Of a stretch of 7,573 bases of DNA, positions 1 to 6,445 are shown piece after piece (within the stretch, counting starts at the first letter, position 1; each line of letters opens with the position of its first letter). Origin of the DNA: an uncultured Ruminococcus sp. (GTDB taxonomy: Bacteria > Bacillota > Clostridia > Oscillospirales > Ruminococcaceae); the NCBI GenBank assembly GCA_902796865.1, contig CADBQZ010000096.1, forward strand, positions 1-7,573. The letters are read 5' to 3'. The translations under genes were made by a program, and so were the position numbers. The notes beneath the pieces were generated by a model that worked only from the letters and a program-made list of their open reading frames with translations, did no database searches and had not been told where the DNA came from.

Positions 1-302
1 CTTGGAAATTCAGGATCCCAGCCTTCATTATTTGGTCTTCTGTCATCATTCCTGATGTAATCATTCCGCATTTGTGAAACATCTAAAGCATCTTTAATAA
101 TGCTGCCTTCGTTTAATGATTCCGGCGCCGGTTCACTCATGGACAAACGATTTTTTGACATTATTGACTCGATCAGTTCATATGAAAGTTTTACTTCTGA
201 ATTATACATAATTGCAAATATAGAAATAATAACAGCTAAAAGAACACAAGTAAGTATACTAAAATTAACAATAATAAATCTTCTTTTTAAGCGTTTTATC
301 AT
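1..302 (-). CDS. Membrane sensor protein, probable histidine kinase (N-terminal 100 residues; rest lies beyond the window)
   Basis: Only the first 100 codons are inside the window. The protein starts with a basic cytoplasmic end (MIKRLKRRF), followed by one clear hydrophobic segment at about residues 9-32. From about residue 34 a polar, acidic stretch without cysteines looks like the start of an extracytoplasmic sensing region. The ATG at 302-300 overlaps the TGA of the response regulator upstream (ATGA), and a GGAGG ribosome site at 310-314 sits 7 nt before it, so the start is secure and translation is probably coupled. Position directly after an OmpR-type regulator, plus the TM-then-sensor layout, makes a partner histidine kinase by far the likeliest identity. 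The HisKA and ATPase domains are not visible, so this rests on context. The ligand cannot be told. Confidence 0.8.
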   Translation of the reverse strand, partial: MIKRLKRRFIIVNFSILTCVLLAVIISIFAIMYNSEVKLSYELIESIMSKNRLSMSEPAPESLNEGSIIKDALDVSQMRNDYIRNDDRRPNNEGWDPEFP

Positions 303-976
303 TTTGATTCCTCCAAACGATAACCAACGCCTCTGATAGTTTTGATAACTGAATCAGACTTTATATGACTAAGTTTTTTTCTCAGAAAAGAAATGTATAC
401 CTCAACATTGTTATACTCCGCATCAGACTCATATCCCCAGACTTTTTCAAGAAGTTTTTCTTTGCTTATTACGATGCTCGGATTATTCATAAAAACTTCC
501 ATTATACTGAATTCTTTGAGTCCAAGATGAAGTGAATTATCATTGCAAGACAATTCATATGTTTTAAGATTAAGGGAGATGTCATTGAATTTTATCAGGT
601 TATCATTTGTTACATTGCCGCTTCTTCTTTGTAAGCTTCTTATTCTTGCCAGAAGCTCATCCATTGCAAATGGTTTTGTAACATAATCATCTGCCCCATA
701 GTCAAGTCCTTTTACTTTATCCGAGATCTCATCCTTAGCCGTCAGAAGGATAACAGGACACTCTATATTTTCTCTCCTTAGATTTTCAAGTACCTGAAGT
801 CCGTTCATCTTAGGAAGCATGATGTCTAAAATAATAAGATCATACACTCCTGTAAGAGCATTGTCGAGACCATCTTCACCATCATAGCAGGCATTAGCTA
901 TATATTTATTTTTGGTTAGTATATGGACAAGTGCGTCAGCAATAGCTTCTTCATCTTCAACAACAAGGATCCTCAT
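299..976 (-). CDS. OmpR/PhoB-family two-component response regulator
   Basis: A 225 aa DNA-binding response regulator of full family length. The receiver domain (about 1-115) has the acidic pocket E7/D8, the phosphoacceptor D51 in the ILDIMLP motif, T79 in LLTA and K101 in TKPF. The C-terminal winged-helix domain (about 125-223) ends with the typical IRGVGYRLE wing, and the recognition-helix region (about 186-202) reads NNVEVYISFLRKKL. It should bind promoter DNA as a dimer when phosphorylated by its kinase. The start is backed by GGAGGGG at 982-988. The gene lies 16 nt after the helicase stop and overlaps the sensor gene by 4 nt, so all three look co-transcribed. No promoter fits in the 16-nt gap. 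It could not be assigned to a named system such as PhoP, VanR or CiaR from sequence alone. Confidence 0.97.
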   Translation of the reverse strand: MRILVVEDEEAIADALVHILTKNKYIANACYDGEDGLDNALTGVYDLIILDIMLPKMNGLQVLENLRRENIECPVILLTAKDEISDKVKGLDYGADDYVTKPFAMDELLARIRSLQRRSGNVTNDNLIKFNDISLNLKTYELSCNDNSLHLGLKEFSIMEVFMNNPSIVISKEKLLEKVWGYESDAEYNNVEVYISFLRKKLSHIKSDSVIKTIRGVGYRLEESK

Positions 977-992
977 AAATTCCCCTCCGGTA

Positions 993-2669
993 TCAGCCTT
1001 TTTTATATGTACGGCTTAAATGTTTATCATATTTCTTTTTAAAGCTTTTTTGATAATTCCTCTTTTTATTGCTCTTTTCATGTGTAACGATAACCTTTCT
1101 TCCATTAATTTTACCGTTATTCATAGAGCGTATTATATGATCTGTTTTATTCTTTGGAACTTCAACGATAGTATGATCGTCAAGAATATTTATTTTTCCA
1201 AAGCTTTTTCCGGATATACCGGAAGCATCCACTAATGCTCCCAGAATATAATTTGGATTTATTCTTTGCTTGCGTCCGATATTTATATTTATCATAGATA
1301 ATTGATCGGAGTTTTTTCTGCTATCTTTGTTCTTATGTTCGGTATTCTTATACTTGATAACATTAACATTTGGTATATTATCAATTTCCTTGGAAAACAT
1401 ATCATTTATCAATAATTGTGCTAGTTTTTCCTGAGAAATACCGTTCTCTTCAAGTCTTTTTATTACCTTATATGTCCATTCAGAAATATGCTCACTGCTT
1501 TTGTTTTCTATCTCTGATGTAAAAACATCAATTTTCTTTTTTATGAAGCTTTCTCTGTCAGGCAGTGAAGCCTCTTTTATATCGGAACGAGTATACTGAG
1601 CAATCAAATTAAGCTCGTTTAATTGCTTTCTGCTTCCTATAAGTGTATGAGCTGTTCCTAAGCGTCCGGCTCGTCCGGTCCTGCCGATCCTATGAACATA
1701 ATATTCATTATCCTGCGGAAGATCATAATTGAATACAGCATCTACACCGCTTACATCAATACCTCTTGCTGCAACATCAGTAGCCACAAGGATAGAAGTT
1801 TTTCCGGATTTAAATGAATTCATTACAGTCATTCTTTGTGCCTGTTTCAGGTCACCATGTATCCCTACCGCTTTAAATCCTCTGTCTGATAATAGTTTAG
1901 TAAGCTCATCGACCCTTTTCTTAGTATTACAAAATATCATCGAAGACTGATAATCATAGAATTTAAGAAGTAGAGTCAAAGCATCTATTTTATTTGATTC
2001 AGATACATTATATGAAAATTGTTCTATAGTCTCAACAGTATTGCTTTTTGAAATAGTTTTAATTAATAGGGGAGACTGCTGATATTTTTTTGTTATAGCC
2101 ATTATAGCCGGCGGCATAGTTGCCGAAAAAAGTATAGTTTGCCTGTCATACGGAATATGGAGAAGAATATTCTCTATATCTTCTCTGAAGCCCATTTGAA
2201 GCATTTCATCAGCTTCATCTAAAATGATCATTTTAAGATACTGCATTTTAAGTGTGTGTCTGTTTATATGATCTATAATACGTCCCGGTGTGCCAATGAC
2301 AAGATTAGCGCCATGTTTTAATTGCCTGATCTGATTATCAATACTGACACCGCCGAAAACAGCAGCAGGCTTTACAATACGTTTATACTTACTAAACTTT
2401 TTTATTTCATCGCACGCTTGCTGTGCAAGCTCTCTCGTAGGGCATAGAATAAGTACCTGAACATTTTTTGTATCAGCATCTATACGTTCAATTGCAGGAA
2501 TACCAAACGCAGCAGTTTTACCGGTACCGGTATTTGAACGTCCTATTACATCAGAACCTTCCATTACAGCAGGAATACTTTTTTGCTGTATCTCTGTCAT
2601 TTCTGAAAAACCGATATCTTTTAATGCTTTTAATACTTCTTTTGATAAATTAAGCTCTTCAAATCGCAT
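993..2669 (-). CDS. DEAD-box ATP-dependent RNA helicase with DbpA-type RNA-binding domain
   Basis: A 558-559 aa cytoplasmic helicase that unwinds or remodels RNA using ATP. Residue numbers count from the TTG at 2672. The order is Q motif (FEEL to Q30), motif I SNTGTGKT (46-53), Ia PTRELAQQ (78-85), GG (107-108), Ib TPGR (128-131), II DEAD (152-155), III SAT (183-185), IV MIFCNT (245-250), V ATDVAARGID (297-306) and VI HRIGRTGRAG (327-336). All key residues are present. Residues about 360-435 resemble the helical dimerisation region of CsdA/DeaD. About 459-533 matches the DbpA RNA-binding fold (GRKQRINPNYILGAL), and a Lys/Arg-rich tail follows. Length and layout suit DeaD/CsdA better than the shorter DbpA/YxiN. 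Likely roles are ribosome assembly or mRNA decay, especially in the cold. It is first in a unit with a two-component pair. ATG at 2669 is used here; TTG at 2672 is also possible. Confidence 0.96.
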   Translation of the reverse strand: MRFEELNLSKEVLKALKDIGFSEMTEIQQKSIPAVMEGSDVIGRSNTGTGKTAAFGIPAIERIDADTKNVQVLILCPTRELAQQACDEIKKFSKYKRIVKPAAVFGGVSIDNQIRQLKHGANLVIGTPGRIIDHINRHTLKMQYLKMIILDEADEMLQMGFREDIENILLHIPYDRQTILFSATMPPAIMAITKKYQQSPLLIKTISKSNTVETIEQFSYNVSESNKIDALTLLLKFYDYQSSMIFCNTKKRVDELTKLLSDRGFKAVGIHGDLKQAQRMTVMNSFKSGKTSILVATDVAARGIDVSGVDAVFNYDLPQDNEYYVHRIGRTGRAGRLGTAHTLIGSRKQLNELNLIAQYTRSDIKEASLPDRESFIKKKIDVFTSEIENKSSEHISEWTYKVIKRLEENGISQEKLAQLLINDMFSKEIDNIPNVNVIKYKNTEHKNKDSRKNSDQLSMININIGRKQRINPNYILGALVDASGISGKSFGKINILDDHTIVEVPKNKTDHIIRSMNNGKINGRKVIVTHEKSNKKRNYQKSFKKKYDKHLSRTYKKG

Positions 2670-2683
2670 CAATTATTATTGAA

Positions 2684-2689
2684 TCCTTT
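2684..2689 (-). promoter_or_regulatory. Ribosome binding site of the helicase gene (start-deciding)
   Basis: The mRNA reads AAAGGA here. It lies 11 nt before the TTG at 2672-2670 and 14 nt before the ATG at 2669-2667. Two in-frame TAA codons stand directly before the TTG, so these two are the only possible starts near this site. The spacing favours TTG, while codon preference favours ATG. The proteins differ by one methionine only. Confidence 0.6.
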
Positions 2690-2704
2690 CTTTTATATTA
2701 TTTT

Positions 2705-2733
2705 ATAATAACATAAATCTTAAAAAAAGTCAA
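2705..2733 (-). promoter_or_regulatory. Sigma-A promoter of the helicase/two-component unit
   Basis: On the minus strand, TTGACT (2733-2728) is followed by a 17-nt spacer and TATTAT (2710-2705), with a TG one base before the -10 box (extended -10). The T-tract just after the -35 may help bending. Transcription would start near 2698, giving a leader of only about 26-29 nt, too short for the long structured leaders seen on many cold-shock helicase genes. This is a sequence-based call with an excellent fit to consensus. Confidence 0.8.
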
Positions 2734-2737
2734 TGCC

Positions 2738-2767
2738 TTGAAATAATACCTTTCAATATGTTATAAT
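2738..2767 (+). promoter_or_regulatory. Sigma-A promoter of the recombinase gene
   Basis: TTGAAA (2738-2743), an 18-nt spacer and a perfect TATAAT (2762-2767) preceded by TGT (extended -10). Transcription would start near 2774, leaving a leader of about 105 nt before the ATG at 2881. The -35 box is only 4 bp from the -35 box of the divergent helicase promoter, so two polymerases could hardly bind at the same time. Confidence 0.75.
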
Positions 2768-2837
2768 AGAGAAGTGCTTTTAAGGTATGATCTAAAGTAT
2801 AAAAGTGCAAATTAAAGAGAAAATAAAAATATACGTT

Positions 2838-2865
2838 ATTTCGCTAAATACAAATTTAGCGAAAT
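2838..2865. repeat. Perfect 12-bp inverted repeat in the recombinase leader; candidate dif-like site or operator/hairpin
   Basis: The left arm ATTTCGCTAAAT (2838-2849) and right arm ATTTAGCGAAAT (2854-2865) are exact reverse complements around the loop ACAA. Pairing stops at a T-T mismatch just outside. Counted as 11-bp arms around the 6-bp centre TACAAA, the element has the 28-bp layout of Xer recombination sites. From memory, about 17 of 28 positions agree with the degenerate Firmicute dif consensus, mostly at the outer ends and beside the centre. No T-run follows, so it is not a terminator. It lies inside the transcribed leader and ends one base before the Shine-Dalgarno sequence AGAGGTGG (2867-2874). 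The structure is certain. Its role as dif site, operator or RNA hairpin is inference. Confidence 0.85.
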
Positions 2866-2880
2866 TAGAGGTGGCAAAAA

Positions 2881-3876
2881 ATGAAAAAGAGCAATATAAA
2901 CCTTAGCGAGTTCCCAGAATTCATAAATGATTACTGGTATCATCTCACATTGGTCAAAGCTAAATCAAAAGGTACTTCTGAAGGATATCTTACAGATATC
3001 AGAGTTTTTTTCAGATACCTCATATTTATGGATTCAGATGCTGATATAGATTTCAATAAAATTGATATAAGAGATTTTGATATTTCAAGACTTGAAAATG
3101 TCAATTTACATAAGATATATGAATATATTTATTTCTTACATGATGAGCGAAATAATAATGATAAAACTGTTGCAAGAAAAGTTTCTTCAATAAAAAGTCT
3201 ATACAAATACCTTACTAAAGAAGTATCACTTATCAAAAACGATCCTACAGTCAATCTTGAACTTCCGAGTCTTAAAAAATCTCTGCCAAAATATCTTTCA
3301 CTTGAAGAAAGTCAGGAATTGCTTGAACAAACAGCTAAAAGCCCTATTAATTCTCCTCGTGATTTTTGCATGGTAACATTGTTTTTAAACTGTGGTATGC
3401 GTCTTAGCGAGCTTGTAGGCATCAATATATCAGATATTGATTTCAAAGAACAAAAAGTCCGTATTTTAGGAAAAGGTAATAAAGAACGGATCGTATATCT
3501 GAATGATGCTTGTATAGAGTCTTTACATGACTATATTGAATCAAGGGATAACTCTATTACTGAGCCTGATGCGCTGTTTTTAAGCAAACGAGGTGGTCGA
3601 ATAACACGAAGACGTGTTGAGCAGATAGTCGAACAGATGCTAAAGCAATGCGGACTATCCGGAAAAGGCATTTCAGTCCATAAATTAAGGCATACTGCGG
3701 CTACATTAATGTATCAATATGGAAACGTGGACACACTCACGTTAAAAGAAATATTAGGGCATAAAAGCATTGCAACAACAGAAATATATACACATTTGTC
3801 TAATGATATACTCAAAAAAGCTGCCGACAGCTCACCCCTTGCTTCATTTAAGAAAAAACCAGTTAATGATGAATGA
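2881..3876 (+). CDS. Xer-family tyrosine recombinase (XerC/XerD-like)
   Basis: A 331 aa site-specific recombinase. The N-terminal core-binding domain (about 10-118) resembles phage-integrase SAM-like domains (KSKGTSEGYLTDIRVFFRYL and RKVSSIKSLYKYL). The catalytic domain (about 135-315) has all six active residues: R174 (CGMRLSEL), K198 (GKGNKER), H267 and R270 (HKLRH), H294 (LGHKSIATT) and nucleophile Y303 (IYTH). The GKGNKER and HKLRHTAATL motifs are typical of Xer proteins rather than phage integrases. It is longer than XerC/XerD (about 300 aa), with extra residues around 50-76 in the DNA-binding domain. No phage or transposon genes adjoin it, which suits a housekeeping role in resolving chromosome dimers. 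The start has AGAGGTGG 6 nt upstream. It is the only rightward gene, with its own promoter and terminator, and a dif-like palindrome lies just upstream. A lone mobile-element integrase is the alternative. Confidence 0.93.
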   Translation: MKKSNINLSEFPEFINDYWYHLTLVKAKSKGTSEGYLTDIRVFFRYLIFMDSDADIDFNKIDIRDFDISRLENVNLHKIYEYIYFLHDERNNNDKTVARKVSSIKSLYKYLTKEVSLIKNDPTVNLELPSLKKSLPKYLSLEESQELLEQTAKSPINSPRDFCMVTLFLNCGMRLSELVGINISDIDFKEQKVRILGKGNKERIVYLNDACIESLHDYIESRDNSITEPDALFLSKRGGRITRRRVEQIVEQMLKQCGLSGKGISVHKLRHTAATLMYQYGNVDTLTLKEILGHKSIATTEIYTHLSNDILKKAADSSPLASFKKKPVNDE

Positions 3877-3890
3877 ATATATATAATGTT

Positions 3891-3920
3891 AAACGGCTAT
3901 GATCTCTCATAGCCGTTTTT
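3891..3920 (+). terminator. Intrinsic terminator of the recombinase gene, between convergent genes
   Basis: AAACGGCTATGA (3891-3902) pairs perfectly with TCATAGCCGTTT (3907-3918) around a TCTC loop, and the T-run extends to 3920. It lies 14 nt after the recombinase stop and 8 nt from the stop of the opposing gene at 3929. On the minus strand only three T residues follow the stem, so stopping of leftward transcription is possible but weaker. Confidence 0.92.
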
Positions 3921-3928
3921 ATACTCTT

Positions 3929-5191
3929 TTATGATCTTAACTTATTTCCGCACTTTGTACAGAATTTTGAACCTCTTCGATTTTTGCTGCCACAGGCAGT
4001 ACAAAATACAAACTCACTCTTTACAGGCTTATTTTCAGTCATATCAGTATTAACTGCTGCAACCTGTTCTTTAGCTTCAGTATCAACTTCGGTATTATCT
4101 GAAGCATCAGCTTCTGGTCTTGCCCATTCGCTTATACCGCTATCGTCCGAAGCATCTTTTTCGATAGACTCTATACTTGTTTTTATTTCTGTTTCTACTG
4201 TATTATCATTAGTATTTTCAACATTGTTTTTTGGTTCAGATGTTTCCTCATTTATTTCTTCGATAGTCATTATTGGCTCAGATGCTGCAACCGGTCTGCT
4301 GTCAGCCAGTATTATAGAAAGAACCAGTAATATAATGCCTGTAGCTACAAGTGCTCCCGAAATTATTATAAATGGAAATAGTACATCACCAAATATCTCA
4401 AGCGATTTAGGCATAAGCAAATTGGCAATAGTAGTCGGAATAAATATGAGTGCAGCCGGTACAATGAACACTATTGAATATTTTTTTAATGCTTTGAGCA
4501 TTCGCCTTTCATTTAGTTTATATACTAACACCCATTGTGCCAGTATGATCACAAGCAAGACAATAAGAAAAACTACAAAAGCAAATGAAAAGAAAGTTTT
4601 CACATAGCTGTCCATAAACCAACCGGTCATATGCTCTTTATAAAATTCATACAGTTTATCCAATCCGGAAAGGTTTTCACGCAATTCTTTCTTGTCGGGT
4701 TCTAAGAAATCCAGTTCCACTTCATTATAAAGAAGCGATCTGTTATTATCCATAAGCTCAATTATATCTTCTGAGGATATATATACTATTTCTCCGCCAT
4801 TAAATATATGCTCTTTAATACCATCAAGCTTTTCTATAAGGAAATTTTTTATAAATGGATCTCTAAGTACGTTATCTACATTTTCAACAGTGATCCTTTC
4901 ATCGGCGATATAATTATCATAGATGTACTTGTCAAGCTTTACATTTTTTCCGGAATCTTTTACTTCTATCTCTGTTAGATCAATATCATTCAATGTATTC
5001 TGTAAAATATCATTTTTCATTATCTGCCTGAGTGAAAATGAAAATATTAATGTTAAAACAGTAATAACGAGTATAAAACCACATATTATACTATTTACTG
5101 CAACACCGATTCCCCTTATCTTAGGTGCTTTTTCACCACAGCTGCACATTTCTCCGGCATAAACTTTCCTGCCGCATATTTTGCAATCCAT
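3929..5191 (-). CDS. Four-TM membrane protein with zinc-binding motifs at both ends, function unknown
   Basis: 420 aa; I do not recognise a named family. The N-terminus has C3-x2-C6 and C16-x-C18, and the C-terminus a classical zinc ribbon, C397-x2-C400-x10-C411-x2-C414. Hydrophobic segments lie at about 29-52, 199-225, 238-260 and 268-296. With both Cys motifs in the cytosol, residues about 54-198 form one large outer domain, and about 297-392 a flexible acidic Ser/Thr/Glu/Asp-rich linker. Many Clostridia encode such zinc-ribbon membrane proteins without known function. The start has GGAGG 8 nt upstream. The gene has its own consensus promoter and follows the phosphoesterase gene by 114 nt without a clear terminator, so read-through is also possible. 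A role in envelope sensing or protein interaction is a guess. Confidence 0.93.
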   Translation of the reverse strand: MDCKICGRKVYAGEMCSCGEKAPKIRGIGVAVNSIICGFILVITVLTLIFSFSLRQIMKNDILQNTLNDIDLTEIEVKDSGKNVKLDKYIYDNYIADERITVENVDNVLRDPFIKNFLIEKLDGIKEHIFNGGEIVYISSEDIIELMDNNRSLLYNEVELDFLEPDKKELRENLSGLDKLYEFYKEHMTGWFMDSYVKTFFSFAFVVFLIVLLVIILAQWVLVYKLNERRMLKALKKYSIVFIVPAALIFIPTTIANLLMPKSLEIFGDVLFPFIIISGALVATGIILLVLSIILADSRPVAASEPIMTIEEINEETSEPKNNVENTNDNTVETEIKTSIESIEKDASDDSGISEWARPEADASDNTEVDTEAKEQVAAVNTDMTENKPVKSEFVFCTACGSKNRRGSKFCTKCGNKLRS

Positions 5192-5221
5192 TTACATAAC
5201 CTCCATTTAAAACATATTTCT

Positions 5222-5250
5222 ATTATATCATTTAGGCAGAGTATTGTCAA
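5222..5250 (-). promoter_or_regulatory. Consensus sigma-A promoter of the zinc-ribbon membrane protein gene
   Basis: On the minus strand TTGACA (5250-5245), a 17-nt spacer and TATAAT (5227-5222) match the consensus exactly. TGA directly before the -10 box adds the extended TG motif. The start would be near 5215, about 24 nt before the ATG. Such a promoter suggests strong expression unless a repressor acts; no clear operator palindrome is visible around it. Confidence 0.9.
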
Positions 5251-5305
5251 TATTTGTTTAACACATTGAATATATTATCCAATAAAAAACATCTCCTAAC
5301 TATAA

Positions 5306-6418
5306 CTACTTTATATCTATTACAACATATTCAGCTATACATCCGGTTTTAAACTTTATTTCCCAATCTGCAATTCCGGAAGTTACTATAAAATCTGTAT
5401 TTTCACGATGCTCATAACCATATGTACGATCATTCCCGGCAATAAGCTCGCCCAATCGGTTTATCGGGAAAAATTGTCCGCCATGAGTATGCCCTGAAAG
5501 GACAAGATCTGCACATGAACGACTTTCTTCTTCGTAATCATTTGGCTGATGATCGAGTACTATAGTGTATTTTGATCTGTCAAGCCCCTCCATAAGAGTT
5601 TTTATATCAGCACGTCCTTGTTCTTTATGTTCTTCTGAACGATCAGCACGTCCTATAAGATAAAATCTGTTATCTATAAGAACACTTTCATCTTCAAGAA
5701 TATTTACATTATTCTTTATAAGATTTTCTTTCAGATCATTTTCTGTCCAGCCTCTGCTCTCGTTAGTATAATAGCCTTTATCATGATTTCCGAAAACATA
5801 ATATACACCATATTTTGAATCAAATTCTCTAAGAGCTTTACAGCTGCTTATCATATCTTCCCTGCTTGTCCCATCATCAACAAAATCTCCGGTAATAAGT
5901 ATTATATCTGCCTGTTCAGAATTCATTTTGCAGACCTGCTCTGAAAATCCGTTACTGTCAAATGTAGCACCTATATGTGAATCTGCAAATTGTACTATTT
6001 TAAGTTCTCCTATGTCCTTATCTGTATTAATTTCATATCTTGTGGTAAAAATTTCATGAGCATAATACCAACCGACACTCATATAAAATATTGTCAGAAT
6101 AATTGATGCGATGCCAGTAAAATAATATTTAAATTCTTTTTTGCAGATTTTTTTTATTAGTAGTGCTATAAGCTCACAGATCAGCCATATTATTACCAAA
6201 TGAATAATACATATTATTGCGTTCACTATATTGATAAAAGCGGTCATTATCAATACAGAAATAATTACTAAAATTAAGGGAATTATTATTTTTGGTAATT
6301 TCTTGCCACAGGTGATTCTCTGTATAATATAGAACTTCCCTATTCTGTTTATAAGAAAACATATACAAAAACTAAAAGCCGCAATAACGGCAGCAAGAAT
6401 AAAGATCCACATCAACAT
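5306..6418 (-). CDS. Membrane-anchored metallophosphoesterase (YkuE/YaeI-like calcineurin-type)
   Basis: A 370 aa two-metal phosphoesterase. Four hydrophobic segments (about 1-24, 44-66, 68-90 and 101-121) precede the catalytic domain (about 138-370). Metal-binding motifs are D146-S-H148, G177-D178-x2-D181, G210-N211-H212-D213, H290 (LDHQP) and G309-H-T-H-G-G314, so the full active site is present. Positive charges at 24-43 and 89-98 (KKICKKEFK) place those loops inside, so the catalytic domain should lie outside the membrane. YkuE of Bacillus is likewise exported, but by a Tat signal. The substrate is unknown; a lipid or cell-wall phosphoester is plausible. The start at 6418 has AAAGGA 8 nt upstream, whereas the methionine two codons later would be too far from it. 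It follows tcdA by 48 nt in the same direction and probably shares its transcript. Confidence 0.93.
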   Translation of the reverse strand: MLMWIFILAAVIAAFSFCICFLINRIGKFYIIQRITCGKKLPKIIIPLILVIISVLIMTAFINIVNAIICIIHLVIIWLICELIALLIKKICKKEFKYYFTGIASIILTIFYMSVGWYYAHEIFTTRYEINTDKDIGELKIVQFADSHIGATFDSNGFSEQVCKMNSEQADIILITGDFVDDGTSREDMISSCKALREFDSKYGVYYVFGNHDKGYYTNESRGWTENDLKENLIKNNVNILEDESVLIDNRFYLIGRADRSEEHKEQGRADIKTLMEGLDRSKYTIVLDHQPNDYEEESRSCADLVLSGHTHGGQFFPINRLGELIAGNDRTYGYEHRENTDFIVTSGIADWEIKFKTGCIAEYVVIDIK

Positions 6419-6445
6419 ACTAACGATCCTTTCATGACATTACTG

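Noticed and set aside
100..336. 78-codon plus-strand open frame
   Set aside because: It lies opposite the sensor gene and the end of the regulator gene; it has no good ribosome site and no protein-like features.
2774..2837. Riboswitch in the recombinase leader
   Set aside because: The segment is AT-rich, with no conserved riboswitch core that I recognise and no stable paired regions apart from the palindrome.
2838..2865. Palindrome as an intrinsic terminator or attenuator
   Set aside because: No T-run follows; the next bases are the ribosome binding site of the recombinase gene.
2881..3876. Recombinase as integrase of a prophage or integrative element
   Set aside because: No excisionase, phage, conjugation or transposase genes, no tRNA attachment site and no direct repeats are visible, and the motifs are Xer-like. 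The window is short, so a remnant element cannot be fully excluded.
3984..4607. 207-codon open frame on the plus strand
   Set aside because: It is antisense to the zinc-ribbon membrane protein gene. Its product is a low-complexity Ser/Val/Ile-rich string without domains, explained by the acidic linker and TM codons on the other strand.
5251..5305. Possible terminator of the phosphoesterase gene (T6 run near 5283-5288 and a weak ATTGGATA/TATTCAAT stem)
   Set aside because: The T-run has no stable stem before it, and the AT-rich stem lies after the T-run with a wobble pair. Together they do not make a convincing intrinsic terminator.
6174..6368. 64-codon minus-strand open frame inside the phosphoesterase gene
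   Set aside because: It is an out-of-frame shadow of the TM-coding, AT-rich part of that gene.
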